Position numbers and translations under genes: made by a program. DNA of 64,000 bases from Loxodes magnus (Eukaryota; Ciliophora; Karyorelictea; Loxodida; Loxodidae): positions 124,001 through 188,000 of the forward strand of contig CAMPDV010000119.1 of assembly GCA_946699065.1 (NCBI GenBank), written 5' to 3'. Positions within the stretch are counted from its first letter, which is position 1; every line of letters starts with the position of its first letter. Of the stretch, positions 35,331 through 47,798 are shown piece after piece. The notes under the pieces are model-generated. The model saw nothing but the letters and a program-made list of their open reading frames with translations, was not told where the DNA came from and ran no database searches.

Positions 35331-36695
35331 ATGGAGTAAGTAGATACAATGCCTGATATTGAAAGTGGAGAAGAAACCTTAGGACCTACCCATAATGTTC
35401 CAAAGTAAACAACTAGCGTTCCTACTAAACATTTTCCTACCTCTATTGTTAATAAGTCGTTCAATGACTCTTATATTTTAACTCCTAAAATGACAAAAAT
35501 AGATTTGAGATAAGAAAGATTTAATACATCAGAGGGACCAATTTAGCCGATTTAAGTATCCTAGTCAGTGTAGATTAGGAAACTCCCAAGAAATAGACAG
35601 AGGTAAAAAAAAGTTGAAACATCGTTTTCACCGAGAGATCCTCCAAAAGGAGATTTCGAGTATGAGCCAGGATAATATTGCTTTACAGAGAGAACTAACT
35701 ATTAGAAAAACCATATGAATTTCCCTAGTAAAGCTAAATTTAAACTTCCATAGATTGAAGGTTGGCTATAGATCAAATCCCTTAAGAAGGACAAATGAAA
35801 GCAAAAATATATTACTTTAAAAGACAAAAAACTGACTGTTTATCGTAATCCTGGTGAGAAAAGTCCAAAATGAGTAATTAATTTTGATTTAGTATCTGGA
35901 GAGCTAAATATCGATGGTAAATCTAAGGCTAGTGATATAGTTATTAAGCCTATCAATAGTAGAGTTGAATTCTGCCTGCGTGCTCCTAGTTACAATAGTT
36001 TAATAGAATGGGCAAAAACTATATAGTTACATATTTCATTTAGTAAGGGATTTGTATATCAAATGGAAATACTCAAAGAGGCTAAATGATGAAACTATAA
36101 TTTTATATCTGAAGAGCAATTCCTAAGTTAAGCAGATACTGGAGATATTCTTCTTTTCTAAGGCTAAAATATTGGAGCTAAATTGTAACGATCAATTACG
36201 AGAAGTAAATATGACCATGTGGCACTAATTTTGCGGTTTAAATCGGGAGACATAGCATTACTCGAAGCAACGGGAGCATATGTAAGATTTAATATATAGG
36301 GAGTTAGCATGTTGTCTTGATAAAAATTTAAGAAAAACTAATGACATGAACTTTATAGTATGCTGACGTTTAGACATGTTCATTGTAGAAGGACTACAAT
36401 ATTTCTCAAAACTCTAGAATCTTTCATTGAAGAAGTTCTTGGTAAAAAGTATCATATCAACCCTTCTAAAATTTTATCAAGGTTTAAAAAGCAAAGAACT
36501 CAGAGCTCAGGGCAACTAGGGTATTTCTGTAGTGAACTTGTAGCTGAAGCCTTTAAAAGAATTAAAGTATTACCTGAGGATATTTCGAGTTCGAGTTACT
36601 GACCCGGAAATTTTTCAATAGATAGTGACATGAAGATGATAGGTGCGTTTTTAGGAGAAGAGTAGATAATCAGGTTCTTACCAAATGTATAATAA
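35331..36695 (+). CDS. PH domain plus permuted papain-like (YiiX/YaeF) protein
   Basis: 453 residues up to tandem TAA codons at 36690-36695. The N-terminal 135 residues are polar. A PH domain spans about residues 140-242 (IEGWLQIKSLKKDKW, YITLKDKKLTVYRNP, and the C-terminal helix SLIEWAKTIQLHI). A circularly permuted NlpC/P60-like domain of the YiiX/YaeF type follows: QADTGDILLFQG, KYDHVALIL with the catalytic-type His near 296, YFCSELVAEAFKRI with the Cys near 399, then WPGNFS with TGA as Trp. PH domains bind phosphoinositides, and YiiX-type domains are thiol hydrolases or amidases, so a membrane-targeted hydrolase is inferred. Oddity: after the conserved end the first in-frame TGA is 187 codons away (37248), and no TGA in any frame occurs before 36965. 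Confidence 0.82.
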
Positions 36696-37700
36696 TTTAG
36701 ATTTAAATCTTTTATTATATAACTTTCTCCATCAACTACATCAAACTAAATATTCTAAGAAGCTCTATTAAAGCAGTTTACTTATCGACTTTAATTGCTC
36801 CTTATCTCTTTAATCTGTATTACCATACTAAAAAGCATTACAAAATTGCAAAATCTATTTTATAACCAAAATTTAAGTCTTTCTTTTCCTATTTTCTCCT
36901 TCTTTCCTAAAAACATATTTTAAGCTTTCAAAACTTGCTTATTATTGCTAATAATAATGCTAATTGAAGCGCTAAGTATTATGTATCTTTAAATATCTCT
37001 ATACCAAGTGGTTTCCTATAATTATAGCTTCTCAATATTGTAAAAAGTTCTTTACAGATCATTTTACTATTTTAGCTTAGTTAAATATTTCTATCTAAAC
37101 TAATTTTCTTAACTAAGTATCTCTAGATTATATCACTAAGACATATAGTAAGATGATATCTTAGTCTCGTGTATTTATATTCCTTATACTGCTTAATTTA
37201 ATTGCCATTTAAGTAAGAAATCATTTCACTCTTTCATCTTTACATATTGATAGCGAAATTATATCTTTGCATTGCTATTTTAATTTTCACTTAGAGTTTA
37301 GAGATACTTATTTAACCTATATTTATGAAGTTAACTATTAATGGACACTATTCAATATATCGCTTAATAAAAGTGAGCTAGTATACTTATGATTAATCAG
37401 TATCTTAAGTTGAATAGCAGATACTTAGTTGATTAGTCTTTAGACTATATCTAGATTTACTTGATAGAACTGTCTCTGAAGCTTGTTTATGAACTACAAT
37501 TAATAGTAGATTGAATAGTTTAATTCCCAAATTTGACTAAGAAAGATTGTTTAAGAATTAGCTAGAAAGCCTAACTTTAAATAGGGCTTCTACTCATTAA
37601 CTTATTAGTAAAGGGCTAAAATAAACTAATATTGATCCCATCAAACTGTTTGACTATAAATACAAAATTGCAGTTAAATAGGAGAGATAAACTTTAGTCA
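36696..37700. other. intergenic sequence or disputed 3' extension
   Basis: The first 555 bp is either the 3' untranslated region of the PH/YiiX gene or a 187-codon extension ending at TGA 37248. Its pyrimidine-rich, hydrophobic translation looks non-coding. From 37250 to 37700 protein-like stretches such as IKLFDYKYKIAVKQERQ (near 37640) may be an upstream exon of the gene at 37701. Confidence 0.4.
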
Positions 37701-38239
37701 ATGAGCTATATGTAAAGGGATCTTAGAGATGTAAATTATTTAATATTCAAGCTTCATAAATATGATCAATACAACCATGCTATTAATACCAAAAAGATCC
37801 ACAATCTAGATTTATAAGAGATTCTATAACTTAAGAATGCATAACTTGGATATAATTATTATAAGGTAAAGGGTTTTTTAAGTGTCCTAGTAATTATGTA
37901 ACTAGAAAGGGCTTAAATATTAATAGTATTAGGAATTTATTGATTGCTCATAAAGGGAATATTAAAAAAGTAAACTAAAACTCTCTGAATTAAAAGTTCA
38001 GTGATATAAAGATAGTTACCAATACTATCTTGGAAAAAAATAATCTTATTTCTATATATTTTTCAGATCTTAAAAGGTAATAAAGTTTTATGTCTAGTTT
38101 ACAGAAAATTGCAGTATAAGAAATAGAATCCAATTGATCTTTTGGATATTCCCATGTTAATATAAATAATGCCAAGAAAGTTTTGATGTATCATAGTAAA
38201 GGAAAATTTTTTTTTTCTAAGTTTCTAAAAGAAGTTTAA
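37701..38239 (+). CDS. unknown protein, TPR-like N-terminus
   Basis: Exon 1 (37701-37865, 55 codons) joins in frame to exon 2 across a 17-nt intron (37866-37882, gtaaag...taag). The N-terminus NYLIFKLHKYDQYNHAINTK looks like part of a tetratricopeptide-type helix pair. Exon 2 is Lys/Asn/Ser-rich (NINSIRNLLIAHKGN, IVTNTILEKNNLISIYFSDL) with one TGA-Trp. I end it at the tandem TAA-TAG (38237-38242) because the next in-frame TGA (near 38428) would put 140 bp antisense inside the EF-hand gene. The start may lie further upstream. Function unknown. Confidence 0.45.
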
Positions 38240-38290
38240 TAGAACTTTTATACATTTTGTGAATAAAATAAAAATGGAGTTATTTATAAA

Positions 38291-38749
38291 TCAACTAGAC
38301 ATTACTTTTCTAAATTCATCAAAGGTTATTCCTTTTATATCCCCACTTGCTACTTTTATCATATACTGAGCTTCTTCTTCCGTAATATCTTCGTTCAGCA
38401 TTCTCATAACATATTGAATGCCTTTTGAAGTTATTAACTATGTCTTATCTTAGTCAAACATATCAAATAACCCTTTTATTTCTTCTTCCGGGTTAATTTA
38501 AGCTCTTTTTTTAGCCATGAATTGTGCGAACTCTTCGAAATCTATCTAGCCACTTCCATTTTTATCGATTGAGTTGATGATATCCTTGATTTCAGCTTAA
38601 ACAGGATTTTCACCCAGAGATCGCAGGACATGGCCTAACTCCTCAGCGTTGATTTATCCAGAATTATCTTCATCGAACATTCTAAACGCTTCTCTGTATT
38701 CTTCTTCTTCCTATTTAGTCAATAATATTTTTTATTGCTCTTCAGCCAT
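38291..38749 (-). CDS. calmodulin/centrin-like EF-hand protein
   Basis: 152 residues, intronless, ATG 38747-38749 to TGA 38291-38293. Four EF-hands in two lobes. EF1 (FDEDNSGQINAEEL) and EF2 (IDKNGSGQIDFEEF) have complete 12-residue Ca2+ loops with Gly at position 6 and Glu at 12. EF3 (FDQDKTQLITSKGI) has lost the position-6 Gly and the terminal Glu, and EF4 (ASGDIKGITFDEF) lacks the first Asp. So the N-lobe should bind Ca2+ and the C-lobe probably does not. Length and helix sequence (EEYREAFRMFDED, EEFAQFMAKK) fit a centrin- or calmodulin-family regulator. Convergent with the unknown gene at 37701; its start lies 15 bp from the divergent coiled-coil gene at 38765, so the two may share a promoter. 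Confidence 0.92.
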
Positions 38750-38764
38750 TTATAAGTTATAAGA

Positions 38765-39784
38765 ATGTCTGGAATCGAGAATCCCGAGCTTGAAAATTAA
38801 AAGGAATCCTCGAATAATTTACTTAACTAGTTAGATTTGAATCCAAAGCCATAAAATTCAATAACACCATAACCAGAAAAAGTGCCTCATGAGTAGAATG
38901 CATAGGAGTAAAAGATTTAAAACATTCAGATAGATTAATAGCATCTTATAGAAAGCGATAAAAACTTCTCCTTAGATCTTAATTCCTTTTAGAATTCAAA
39001 GTAAGACTTAAACGATAAAAAGTAAGCTGATAACAAAAAATCCCCTATCGAAGATGAAAAGAGTCTAACAGTAAACTCGTAAATCAAGATTGAAAACTTG
39101 TTAGATTCGAAGAGATATGCAAGGCAACTGGAGAATGATGCTAGAATGCTGACTAATAGAATAAATTTGCTTCGAATGGAGCATATCAAGTCTGAAAAGA
39201 AAATAACGCAGAACAAGAAAAAGGCGAAAGAGTTTGCGAGAAACAGATAAAATTCGGAAATGAAGATTTAGGAAAAGTTAAAGTTTCAAGAAATGAAGAA
39301 TGTTACTGTTAATGAAAATAAGAATTATATAAATAAACTTCGTGATGAAAGGAAAATAGGAAAAGGAGAGTTACTTGAAAAGATATAAAACTAACGTATA
39401 AGAGCAGCTAGCTAGATAAGAGAGAGAACTTAAAATTCTGAAAAAATTATTTAGACTTGATAGCAAACCAAATCAGAACTCAAAATATAAAACGCTAAAA
39501 AAGTAAAATTCCTAGAAAACTTATAATTGAAGAAAAAGGATTAGCGTGAGAAAAAAGCAAAAGACTTAGCTAAGTAAGAATATAACAGCCGCATGCAATT
39601 AATGGAAATGTGGAGAGAAGATAGAGAGAAGCAGCTTTTATAGATGGAGCTTGTTGAAATGGACTTGATTAAGAAACTTCAGGATACACAAGCTTTATAA
39701 AAATAGAGCTACCAGCATCTCCAGGATTTGATCAAAACCCCAAGAAAAACTTTATACGCTATGACTCCAAGATAGCAATTATGA
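38765..39784 (+). CDS. coiled-coil protein, function unknown
   Basis: 339 residues, intronless, ATG 38765 to TGA 39782-39784. Residues 1-110 are polar and low-complexity. Residues about 115-330 are almost continuous helix rich in Lys, Glu, Arg and Gln (KRYARQLENDARMLTNRINL, MQLMEMWREDREKQLLQMEL), a predicted coiled coil. One TGA near residue 230 is Trp (IIQTWQQ). I do not recognise the family; structural, cytoskeletal or basal-body proteins of ciliates often look like this. It starts 15 bp from the divergent EF-hand gene. Confidence 0.85.
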
Positions 39785-40271
39785 CTTTATTTATTAATAT
39801 TTCATGTTTCCAAAAAAAAGCAAAGTAAATATATAACTCTCATGCATTCAAAATGCACTGTCAATAAAAAAGCAAAGAAAGAAGAAATAAATTAACTCCT
39901 GTTTTAAGTTTCATAATGAAACCCATTTAAGCCTTCTATTATAATTATACTGCTTTAAGAATTTTATATTTAAATCATTTGATGAAAAGTTGTAACTGTT
40001 TCAAAATAAAATCTCCAAAAATTTGTTTTCTCATCACTTCAGTTATATCAATCAATATTGAATTAAATAAAAAAAATTCTTAGCTTTTCACTATATCTCA
40101 AAGACATTAACATTTATAGTCCATATCTTACTTTTTTTCTTAATGAAGTGGGTATTTCCTTATATAAGCTTTTAAATATAAAGCATACTTCCAAATCTAC
40201 TTATAGAGAGAATTGATGAAGTATATCAAATCCATAGTAAGTATTATTTTAGATAATTAAAAGTTATACAA

Positions 40272-43200
40272 TCACTAAACGATAATGAAGTTATTGACGT
40301 TTCCCATTGAATCAAACTCATGAGGCTCATTTTCCTAAATGACCCATTTATTCCAGTTCAAAATATACTTGTAGTGATATTTCGCCGGCATGATTTCCAA
40401 TACGACAGCCCATGATTTTTCCTAATTGTTATATTTTAAATTATATCTTCCTTACCAATTGTCAAAACTTCCTGCTATATGCACCGAACCTAAATTTTGA
40501 CCAATATATCTAAACTTTACCAACCTTCCAGCAGAATGTTGAATCGTTAAGCTTTACAGATTGAAAAGGCTAAGAGGCTTATAGTCTTCTGGGTTTCAAT
40601 CTGTCTCTAGAATATCATTTTATTTAACGATTAGTTTTTTCTTTAGGCGGTAGAACTCTTTGTTCCAAGCTCTGAAGCATGTTTTATCATCAATAACAGA
40701 CTTAAAAGCATTTTCTCTTAATTATTCGTATATTTATTTCTTGTTTTGGAAAATGTCTATTGCACGTATCACTGCCCTTCTAAGATCATCCAATGTATAA
40801 TCTTCAAATAAAAATCCATTTCCTATCATTTATTCTTCATCTAGGTTAATGATAGTATCTTTCAAACCACCTGTAGAAAATGCTATAACAGGAGTTTTAG
40901 CTATGAAAAATTCATGTTGCACTATTCCTCCTGGCTCAAACACAGAAGGCATTATTCCGTAGTCGCTACCTTCGTTTAAAAGAACAGCTAAATTAAAAAA
41001 TTAATCAGGATTTCCCCAGAAATTATTAGGGTATTATTCTCTAAGTCTTAATGCTCTAGCTCTGCATTATTCTCCATACTCATCACCTTTTGATGCTTTA
41101 CCTGCAACTATGATTTGTACATTATATGTTGATAATATCTCCTCAGCTAAATCTAGAATTAAGTGAACTCCTTTCATCTAGACAATCCTTCCAAGGTAGG
41201 AAATTACACAAATTTCAGGATCAGGTTGAGTGTGTGGAAATAAAGTCTATTACAATTTTTCTTTAGCTGTTTAATGATTTCCAGTGCTTTCCTTTTATAA
41301 GGCTTCTAATCTTTTTTCTTTAAAGATTCCATTAGATGTACTAAAGGGTTGACTCTTCTAAGCTAGAATATCCTTTAAAGATGAGGTTTCTAACAGTTAT
41401 TGCTTATAAGAATTAGATACAGTTGCCCATTAATCACATGCCATTAAAGCACATTAAGAGGGATTTATTACTTACTGCTCGAATGGTTTTGTTGAGTCAG
41501 AATGTAAATAGATTTTTGGCAGTTCATGAATGAATTCCAAGTTATTACCTCTAATTTTACCTTAATAGTCCTTATCAAGGTTGTGAATAATATGCAAGAA
41601 ACAAGTGTTCTGGAAATAAGGTCCGAAGTGACCTGATTTAACATAAGCAGGAACAAGTCCGGTGGGTCAATCATTAGTTATTATGATACTGGGTTTTAGA
41701 AGCATCTTACACAAAATTTCCAAACATCCTTTTGCAAATACTGCAAGTTGTTCCATCATAAACTCAGCCTCACGTTGTATATACACATGTGGAAAATATG
41801 TAGCGTTATGCAGAAATAGGATTTTCACTCCTTCCAGTTCAGAGTTATAAACTCCTATTTCAATCTGTTTTCCTGATACCTACACTTTAACATTGTATAA
41901 ATACTATAACTAATCTTTGAGACTTTCATTGTCCCATTTCTCATAGCAAGGTAGCATTATATAAACATTTTCTCCTAATCTCTTAAGACCAATTGCAAGT
42001 TCGTTTATCATCACTGAAACTCCTCCCACTTTTACATAAGGATCTAGCTCAGGAACTATGAAGACAATAAGTCCTAGTTTATTATTAAAGATATTCTAGA
42101 CAAGGGAATTAAGAGGATGTTCATCTTCCAGTTTATATTAAAAACGCTGAATAGTAGCACATGCAGACAAAAGTCACTATAATGATTCTTCTGAGATATT
42201 CTAGAAAGCGTAAATGACATCATGGATTGAGACTTAGCTGTTTTTATAGGTAATATACTCCTATATTACTCCTAGAATATTCATTATATATTTGAAGTCT
42301 CTTTCGTTTATAGCCTTTAGGAAATGCCATCCTAAAAGCGTATTATCTATTTTGTATCCATACTTTATGGTATACTTGATTCTCTTTATACTCTACTTTA
42401 TACATTCTTCATGCATATCACTTGGATTTATCTACCTGATTAGCGTTTCTCCAGCTTCTAAAAATACCCAGTGAATTGTATTTAGGAACTCATACCCGCT
42501 AAAAAGCTCTATTTTTTTGTGGTATATATCCAGCATTTTTATGGTAGTTTCATCCTAACTAAAAATATCAGTTTGCTAGGATAAATCGATACCAAAGCTT
42601 TATATGTTATCGGTGAAGTTAATAACTATAAGGAAGCACTGTTTGTCAATATACCTTAAGAACTATAATAATCCATTTTCGTTCTTAAGTATCTTAATAT
42701 CTCCATACTTTAGAACTGGATTTTCCTTTCTAAACCTCATTCTGTTGCTATAATGGTTTTGTATCTTCTGGATTATTTAGTTTTTGTTCTAGATTTGAAG
42801 GAACTTCTAGATGTCTATGATTAGGTTGTTCTGATGTATTTGCAAGATCTAATCTTCGTAGTTTAAGCAATGAATTGCGCTTTCACTCGAGTGGAATTTT
42901 TTGGTAGTATACGCAAACCCACATATCTCGTGACGATAAGTACATGGTACTTGCTTATTAAAGAGAAGCAGGTCAATATAGGAAAATATGAGATGCTTGT
43001 ATATCAAAAGTGGATAGGGAGAATTAGATTTACCACCAGTGTATATTTAAGGGAATTTTTCATTCTAATGCTAGGATAGTACGATATTGCCAAAGTGAGA
43101 AAAGAAAAAATATGACTTTGGTATAGCTCCTGCTCTTACAATTTAATGAGGCTAAGTCGTATTTACTATTATTATCAAATTCGGAATTTTTTTCCAGAGC

Positions 43201-44877
43201 TCTTTACAAATTCAGTAAATTATCGGTTCTTTAGACGCGTTTATTTGAATTACTTAATCGTCAATGATCACATTACCGAATACTTTATCTTCATTAGAGT
43301 ATTATTAGGAGTTTAATAGCTCGTCTTTGTTTATTTTATAAAGCTTTGGTAATGTCAGCTGTATTCCTGAGAACTGGCATTTCTAATGTAGAAACAGAAT
43401 GTCTTAAACGACAATATCCAGAAAACCTAGATTTCTTATATTAGGAAGCTCTGTTGTTTTGAGGAAATTGTCTTCTATTTTTTGAAGCAGATAAGGTTGA
43501 TATCTTTTACCTGCTGCTTAGATCTAACTGAAATCATAGTCTATTAGTATCTTCATATCTCTCTATTTTGCCTCTTCCATTAGAACTTTGAAGGTAGCTT
43601 ACCCTCCAAAATCCTGATTTAGGTTTAATCGACAGTCAGACTAAATTTTAAATGGTTACCTGGAAGACATTTTCTAGTATTAAGGCAGTAATTCCTCATT
43701 TCTTTAAATTTTAAATTTAGGCAGTCACATTGCTAAAGGAAGCCTAGTTAGAGAACTTAGCGAGGTCACTAATATAATATGGAAATAAATTAATTGACTC
43801 GTCTACTAGCACTGTATGGAAAATTTCGCTTTGTATGTTAGGTACACAAGTGATTCTCCTTTATTCTATCACTTCACCGTTTGGTTGAATGACTCTTCAG
43901 TCATAAAACCCGCAGTGGTTTACCTTCATTGAAAATTATCTGTTTTCCAGTTTTGAAATTTAATACCTAAGGTAGTTATAATGTTTAGGATTTTAAGCAC
44001 AAGGATAAAATATCTCTAGAGTACTTGCTTAATCCCAATCTTCACCAATCTAAATATCAAGCGTTTGACCAGTCATCATTATCGTATGCTACTAGATATC
44101 ACTCTTTCAGATGACGTCATCATTCAAAAAGTTCAAGAAATCATGACATACTCCATACTCTAACTAAGTTAGTATGAGCTTATAAAGAAAATTCTGTTCA
44201 GTTATATTGAATTTCGCTGAGTTCTTATAGACTCTCAAATTTTCTATTATTTACTAAAGCTCAGTCAGTCCCTATTCGTTCTCCTGTTTTAAATTCGTAT
44301 AATTCAAATTAGCAAGTTCATTGGCAAATTTCTCATACAATTATGAATCAAACACGTTAGTCTACATCTCTTATATTTGTAGCTTTGATTTGCTGATATA
44401 ATCCTCAATATCAAGGAGTTCTAATATTTCGGGCTTATTCATTTACTAATCAAGATTACTAAAAAACTATCAAAGCATACAATAAGCAAACAAGTCGAAA
44501 TAGCCATTAGTTTTTATAGCCAATTTTATGGATTAAACAGTTTCCTCATCAAAGTTAACCTGCATCAAGCTGGATTTTTCCACTCTAATTTTCTATTTAC
44601 AGGTTTTTTCTTCCTCAATTACATCCTAAACGCAATAAAATTTAGCTTAGTTATTAGAGATCAAGTTATCACTTATACTGTCCTTAAATAAAACTTTGCA
44701 AGAATTGTTGATTAAAGAAAGAAACTTATGCACTGTAAATATCACTCCAGTGTCTTTATTTTCTTAAGTAAGATTGAGAGAGTGAGTGAGCATAACAATA
44801 TTGGCAGGGTCTTTATTTTATTTAATACTAATTAACAATTCTTTGTAAAGTGTTAAAGATGTTTGGTTAGGTTGCAT
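40272..44877 (-). CDS. amylase-like/GT5 glucan synthase/CBM48 fusion protein
   Basis: Spliced product 1,528 residues, ATG 44875-44877 to TGA 40272-40274, one 19-nt intron (43641-43659). Residues ~1-260 unassigned, then a divergent alpha-amylase (GH13)-like region to about 800 (GITALILENVFQ, KILIDYDF, YTGGKSNSPYP). I see no clear GH13 catalytic triad there, so it is probably inactive. Residues ~920-1400 are a starch/glycogen synthase of the bacterial GT5 type: FIVPELDPYVKVGGVSVMIN (ADP/UDP-glucose KxGG loop), TNDWPTGLVPAY, FLHIIHNLDKDYQG, YLGRIVQMKGVHLIL and the second nucleotide motif GIMPSVFEPGGIVQHE. Residues ~1435-1528 form a CBM48/AMPK-type glycogen-binding module (GSVHIAGSFDNW, KYHYKYILNWNKWV). 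Predicted cytosolic synthesis of storage alpha-glucan. The order recalls fungal alpha-glucan synthases, without their membrane part. Several Trp are TGA. Confidence 0.92.
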
Positions 44878-46359
44878 CTTTTTATAGCTTTAAAATTAGA
44901 AATTTTTTCTTTAAACTTTAATTTATTAAGCTTATTTCATACTCTTTATATATCTCTCCTTTTATTTTCATGTCACGTATTTGTTTTAACTGATGGCTGA
45001 AATATAGCTAATGGTGATTGATTGGTGATGCTTATGTGAGATATGTGAAATTTTATTTGCCTTGATGTTGATATGTGGTCTTTTGATAGTTTGATTAACT
45101 TATATTCGAGGATAACTTTCTCATATGAACATAGCTAAAATATCAAAAGCATAGAGATTATTTAAACATAATTGACTGAAGAATCAATAGGATAATGAAA
45201 TAAATGAGGCTAAATAAATTATAACCTTTAAAGCATTTTGGTAGTGATCTAATTAAACTAAGTTAAAGAAGTAACAGAATGTTATAATAATATTATAGTA
45301 GTAAATGCTAATTACTTGTTTGGATCTAATAACATATTTCTCTCCTATTATTAGATCTTTATTTAATTACTTTTATCCCTCTTTTATTTTGTAAAAGCTT
45401 ACTTTTAATACTTGTAGGTGTATCTAGATACACAACCTAAATTAAAAATGCTAACTCTTAGCTTTGTATTTTTATTTGGTTGACTAACGCTCTTGATTTT
45501 TAGTTTTGCTTCCCAATTTTTCAATTCAATTGTTTTAACCAATTCTACTACTCTGTTATCAATTTTCTCTAGTTAGCTTCTAAATAGAATCCTTAAATCT
45601 TAGTTATTAACTGCAAGTAACGATATTTATAGCTTGAAGCTTAGATTTGATTTCTTGTCTTACTTAAATTTATTATTTTCTATCCCTTTAAATGTATTTA
45701 ACGATATATTTTATAATGTTAATGCTCTCTAGTTCTAGAATCACTTTTAGACAATTACACTTATTTATGCTTAGCTCTCCTCTGAGCACTTTTTAGAGTA
45801 TTTAAACCTTAAAAAAGTATTTCCTTGGACTATTAACTATTTACACCTCAAATTGCCTTTAAATCTTTACCGAGATCTTTCGATTTTTTTGACTTTAATA
45901 ATTTTAAGATATCCTTGGTAACTAGTCAAACAGAACTAAAAAGGTATAAACTAACTGGGATATTAAAAACGATTTAAACTTCAAAATAGAAGGCGAAAGC
46001 AAGCTTCTATATTCTTGCCTCTTCTTATAAAACTATCCTTGATTTGCGGTATTTATCTGGTGATTAGGCATAAACTCTTATGATCGAAACGCGTAAAAAG
46101 CAGAAAATGCTGAATCGATAAAATTTGCTTTAGACATACAAAAATACTCAGAGCAAATAGCATTTACTTCTCTTACTCTTGTACATTACATTTTAGATAA
46201 TTTCCAAATAATGATACAAAGCTTGTCTAACCCTTTAGTTCTATAATCCTAAAGTATCTATACTAAAAGCAGGTTATAAGGATATATATGATATTAAATA
46301 TAGGAATGTATTGCTTATGATGATTACTAAAAGGTTATTAATATCACTGATATTAAAAG
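44878..46359. other. gene-poor AT-rich sequence
   Basis: No supported gene. It separates two divergently transcribed genes (the glucan synthase and the RING/B-box gene) and presumably contains both promoters. Confidence 0.45.
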
Positions 46360-47414
46360 ATGTAGAACTTATAATGTATTAACTGCAAATTTCCATATGA
46401 AGAAATCAGGTAGCCTAAGTAGCTGGTATGTGGCCATACTATATGCGTAGAATGCGCGAAAAAGCTTTATGATTCTTGGTATGAGGGAATTACATGCCCT
46501 GTTGATAAATAGTTTGAACCTAGAAGTTGATCTTAGCTTCCTGAAATAAAGCAAGCCTTCCAACTGTAGAAGTAACTAGAAGCATCAGAAAAGGATATAA
46601 AATTCTTTGAAGTAACAGAAAGATGTAAAGAGCATTAGGAAATGATGAGGATGTATTGCTTTGGCTGTGAAGAAAAATGCTGCTTAGAGTGTGCTCAGTT
46701 AGGAAACCATAAGAAATGTCCAGATGTGAGAGAATTAAGAGATGCTTACCGAATCATTCACCAGTTGCATATCAGTAGAAATAGCTTAGAGGCTAGCAAA
46801 CAATTTTAATTGATATTTTAATGAAAAATAAAAAAGATAAAATTGAACTCACCAAAATCCTAAATTTATCTGTCGATAACGTTAAATCAAGAGATGAGAT
46901 CGCATCAAGAATCGAAAGTAAGTACAAGATGTTCAGAACAGTAAATGAAAACGTGGATTGGAACCAGTTCGAATACAGAGATCTAAGTACAAAGGTATAG
47001 AAAATCTAGAACCACATAAACAAAATGTAATCGAGCCATAAGTTCATCTTTCCAACAACTTTGAACATGTCGTTATAAGATATAACCATCAGAAATGCAC
47101 CTTCACGAAGAAAATATAACAGCTTTAACGAAACTTCTATAAAGCTAAAGAGATACTAAAAAGAATGCATTTTGAGAAATATCAGAAGTAAAGCTGACTT
47201 TCTTAAATAGAGAGAGATCACTTAAAAGTTTAAATAAGTAGAGCAAATGAGGAAATCAGGCTGGATGAAAAAAATGCTTATAGAAATGGATAAAAGATGC
47301 TAACTTCCACCTCCACCTAGAAGAACAGCTATATAGGTTTATGGAGATAAAATTAAAAAATACGCAAATACTCCCTTAAGTATCTACAGTACAAAGGGAC
47401 TTTTTAACTTTTGA
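46360..47414 (+). CDS. RING-finger and B-box (TRIM-like) protein
   Basis: Spliced product 345 residues. RING-HC at residues 5-50: CINC...QLVCGHTICVECAKKL...ITCPVDK. B-box-like zinc motif near 85-125: ERCKEHQE..RMYCFGCEEKCCLECAQLGNHKKC. A helical, Lys/Arg/Gln-rich region follows to the end, consistent with a TRIM-type coiled coil; no C-terminal substrate domain is recognised. A 17-nt intron (46775-46791, gtagaa...gag) is needed; without it the frame hits TGA at 46822 and seems to restart at an overlapping ATG. Trp occurs as both TGG and TGA. Stop TGA 47412-47414. RING domains recruit E2 enzymes, so ubiquitin ligase activity is predicted; target unknown. Confidence 0.87.
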
Positions 47415-47798
47415 AGTGAATCCTTATGTTATTAATATAAATTTATAACTTATTTTTAGTCTTTCTATGTTAATTAAAAGAAGTATATATTTAAAAAAAA
47501 ACTTTGACTTAGGGTAATTAGAGGATACTATTTACATCTATAGCTGCCTATCTCACATCGAGTCTTTTAATCAATTTCCTCTGTGATCATGAGCATATAT
47601 TATACCAACTAATCTATACTATTTAAATTTTGTTTTAAAGCTCAAAGCCAATTTTTAACATGGTCTAGATGATTAAGCTTAGATATGAAACCTTATATTC
47701 AAATTAACTATGAAAATAATTAATTAGACTTAAAAAAAGCAAAGGTAGAGACAAACTAACTTATATAATGTATTTCAACTACTCATTTTCGTGAAATT
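47415..47798. other. short intergenic region between convergent genes
   Basis: About 380 bp of AT-rich sequence between the 3' ends of the RING/B-box gene and the CDK gene. Nothing recognised. Confidence 0.5.

Noticed and set aside
46801..46830. RING/B-box frame seems to stop at TGA 46822 with a second gene starting at an overlapping ATG (ATGA), suggesting frameshifting or reinitiation.
   Set aside because: A 17-nt GT..AG intron at 46775-46791 joins the two parts into one 345-residue protein.
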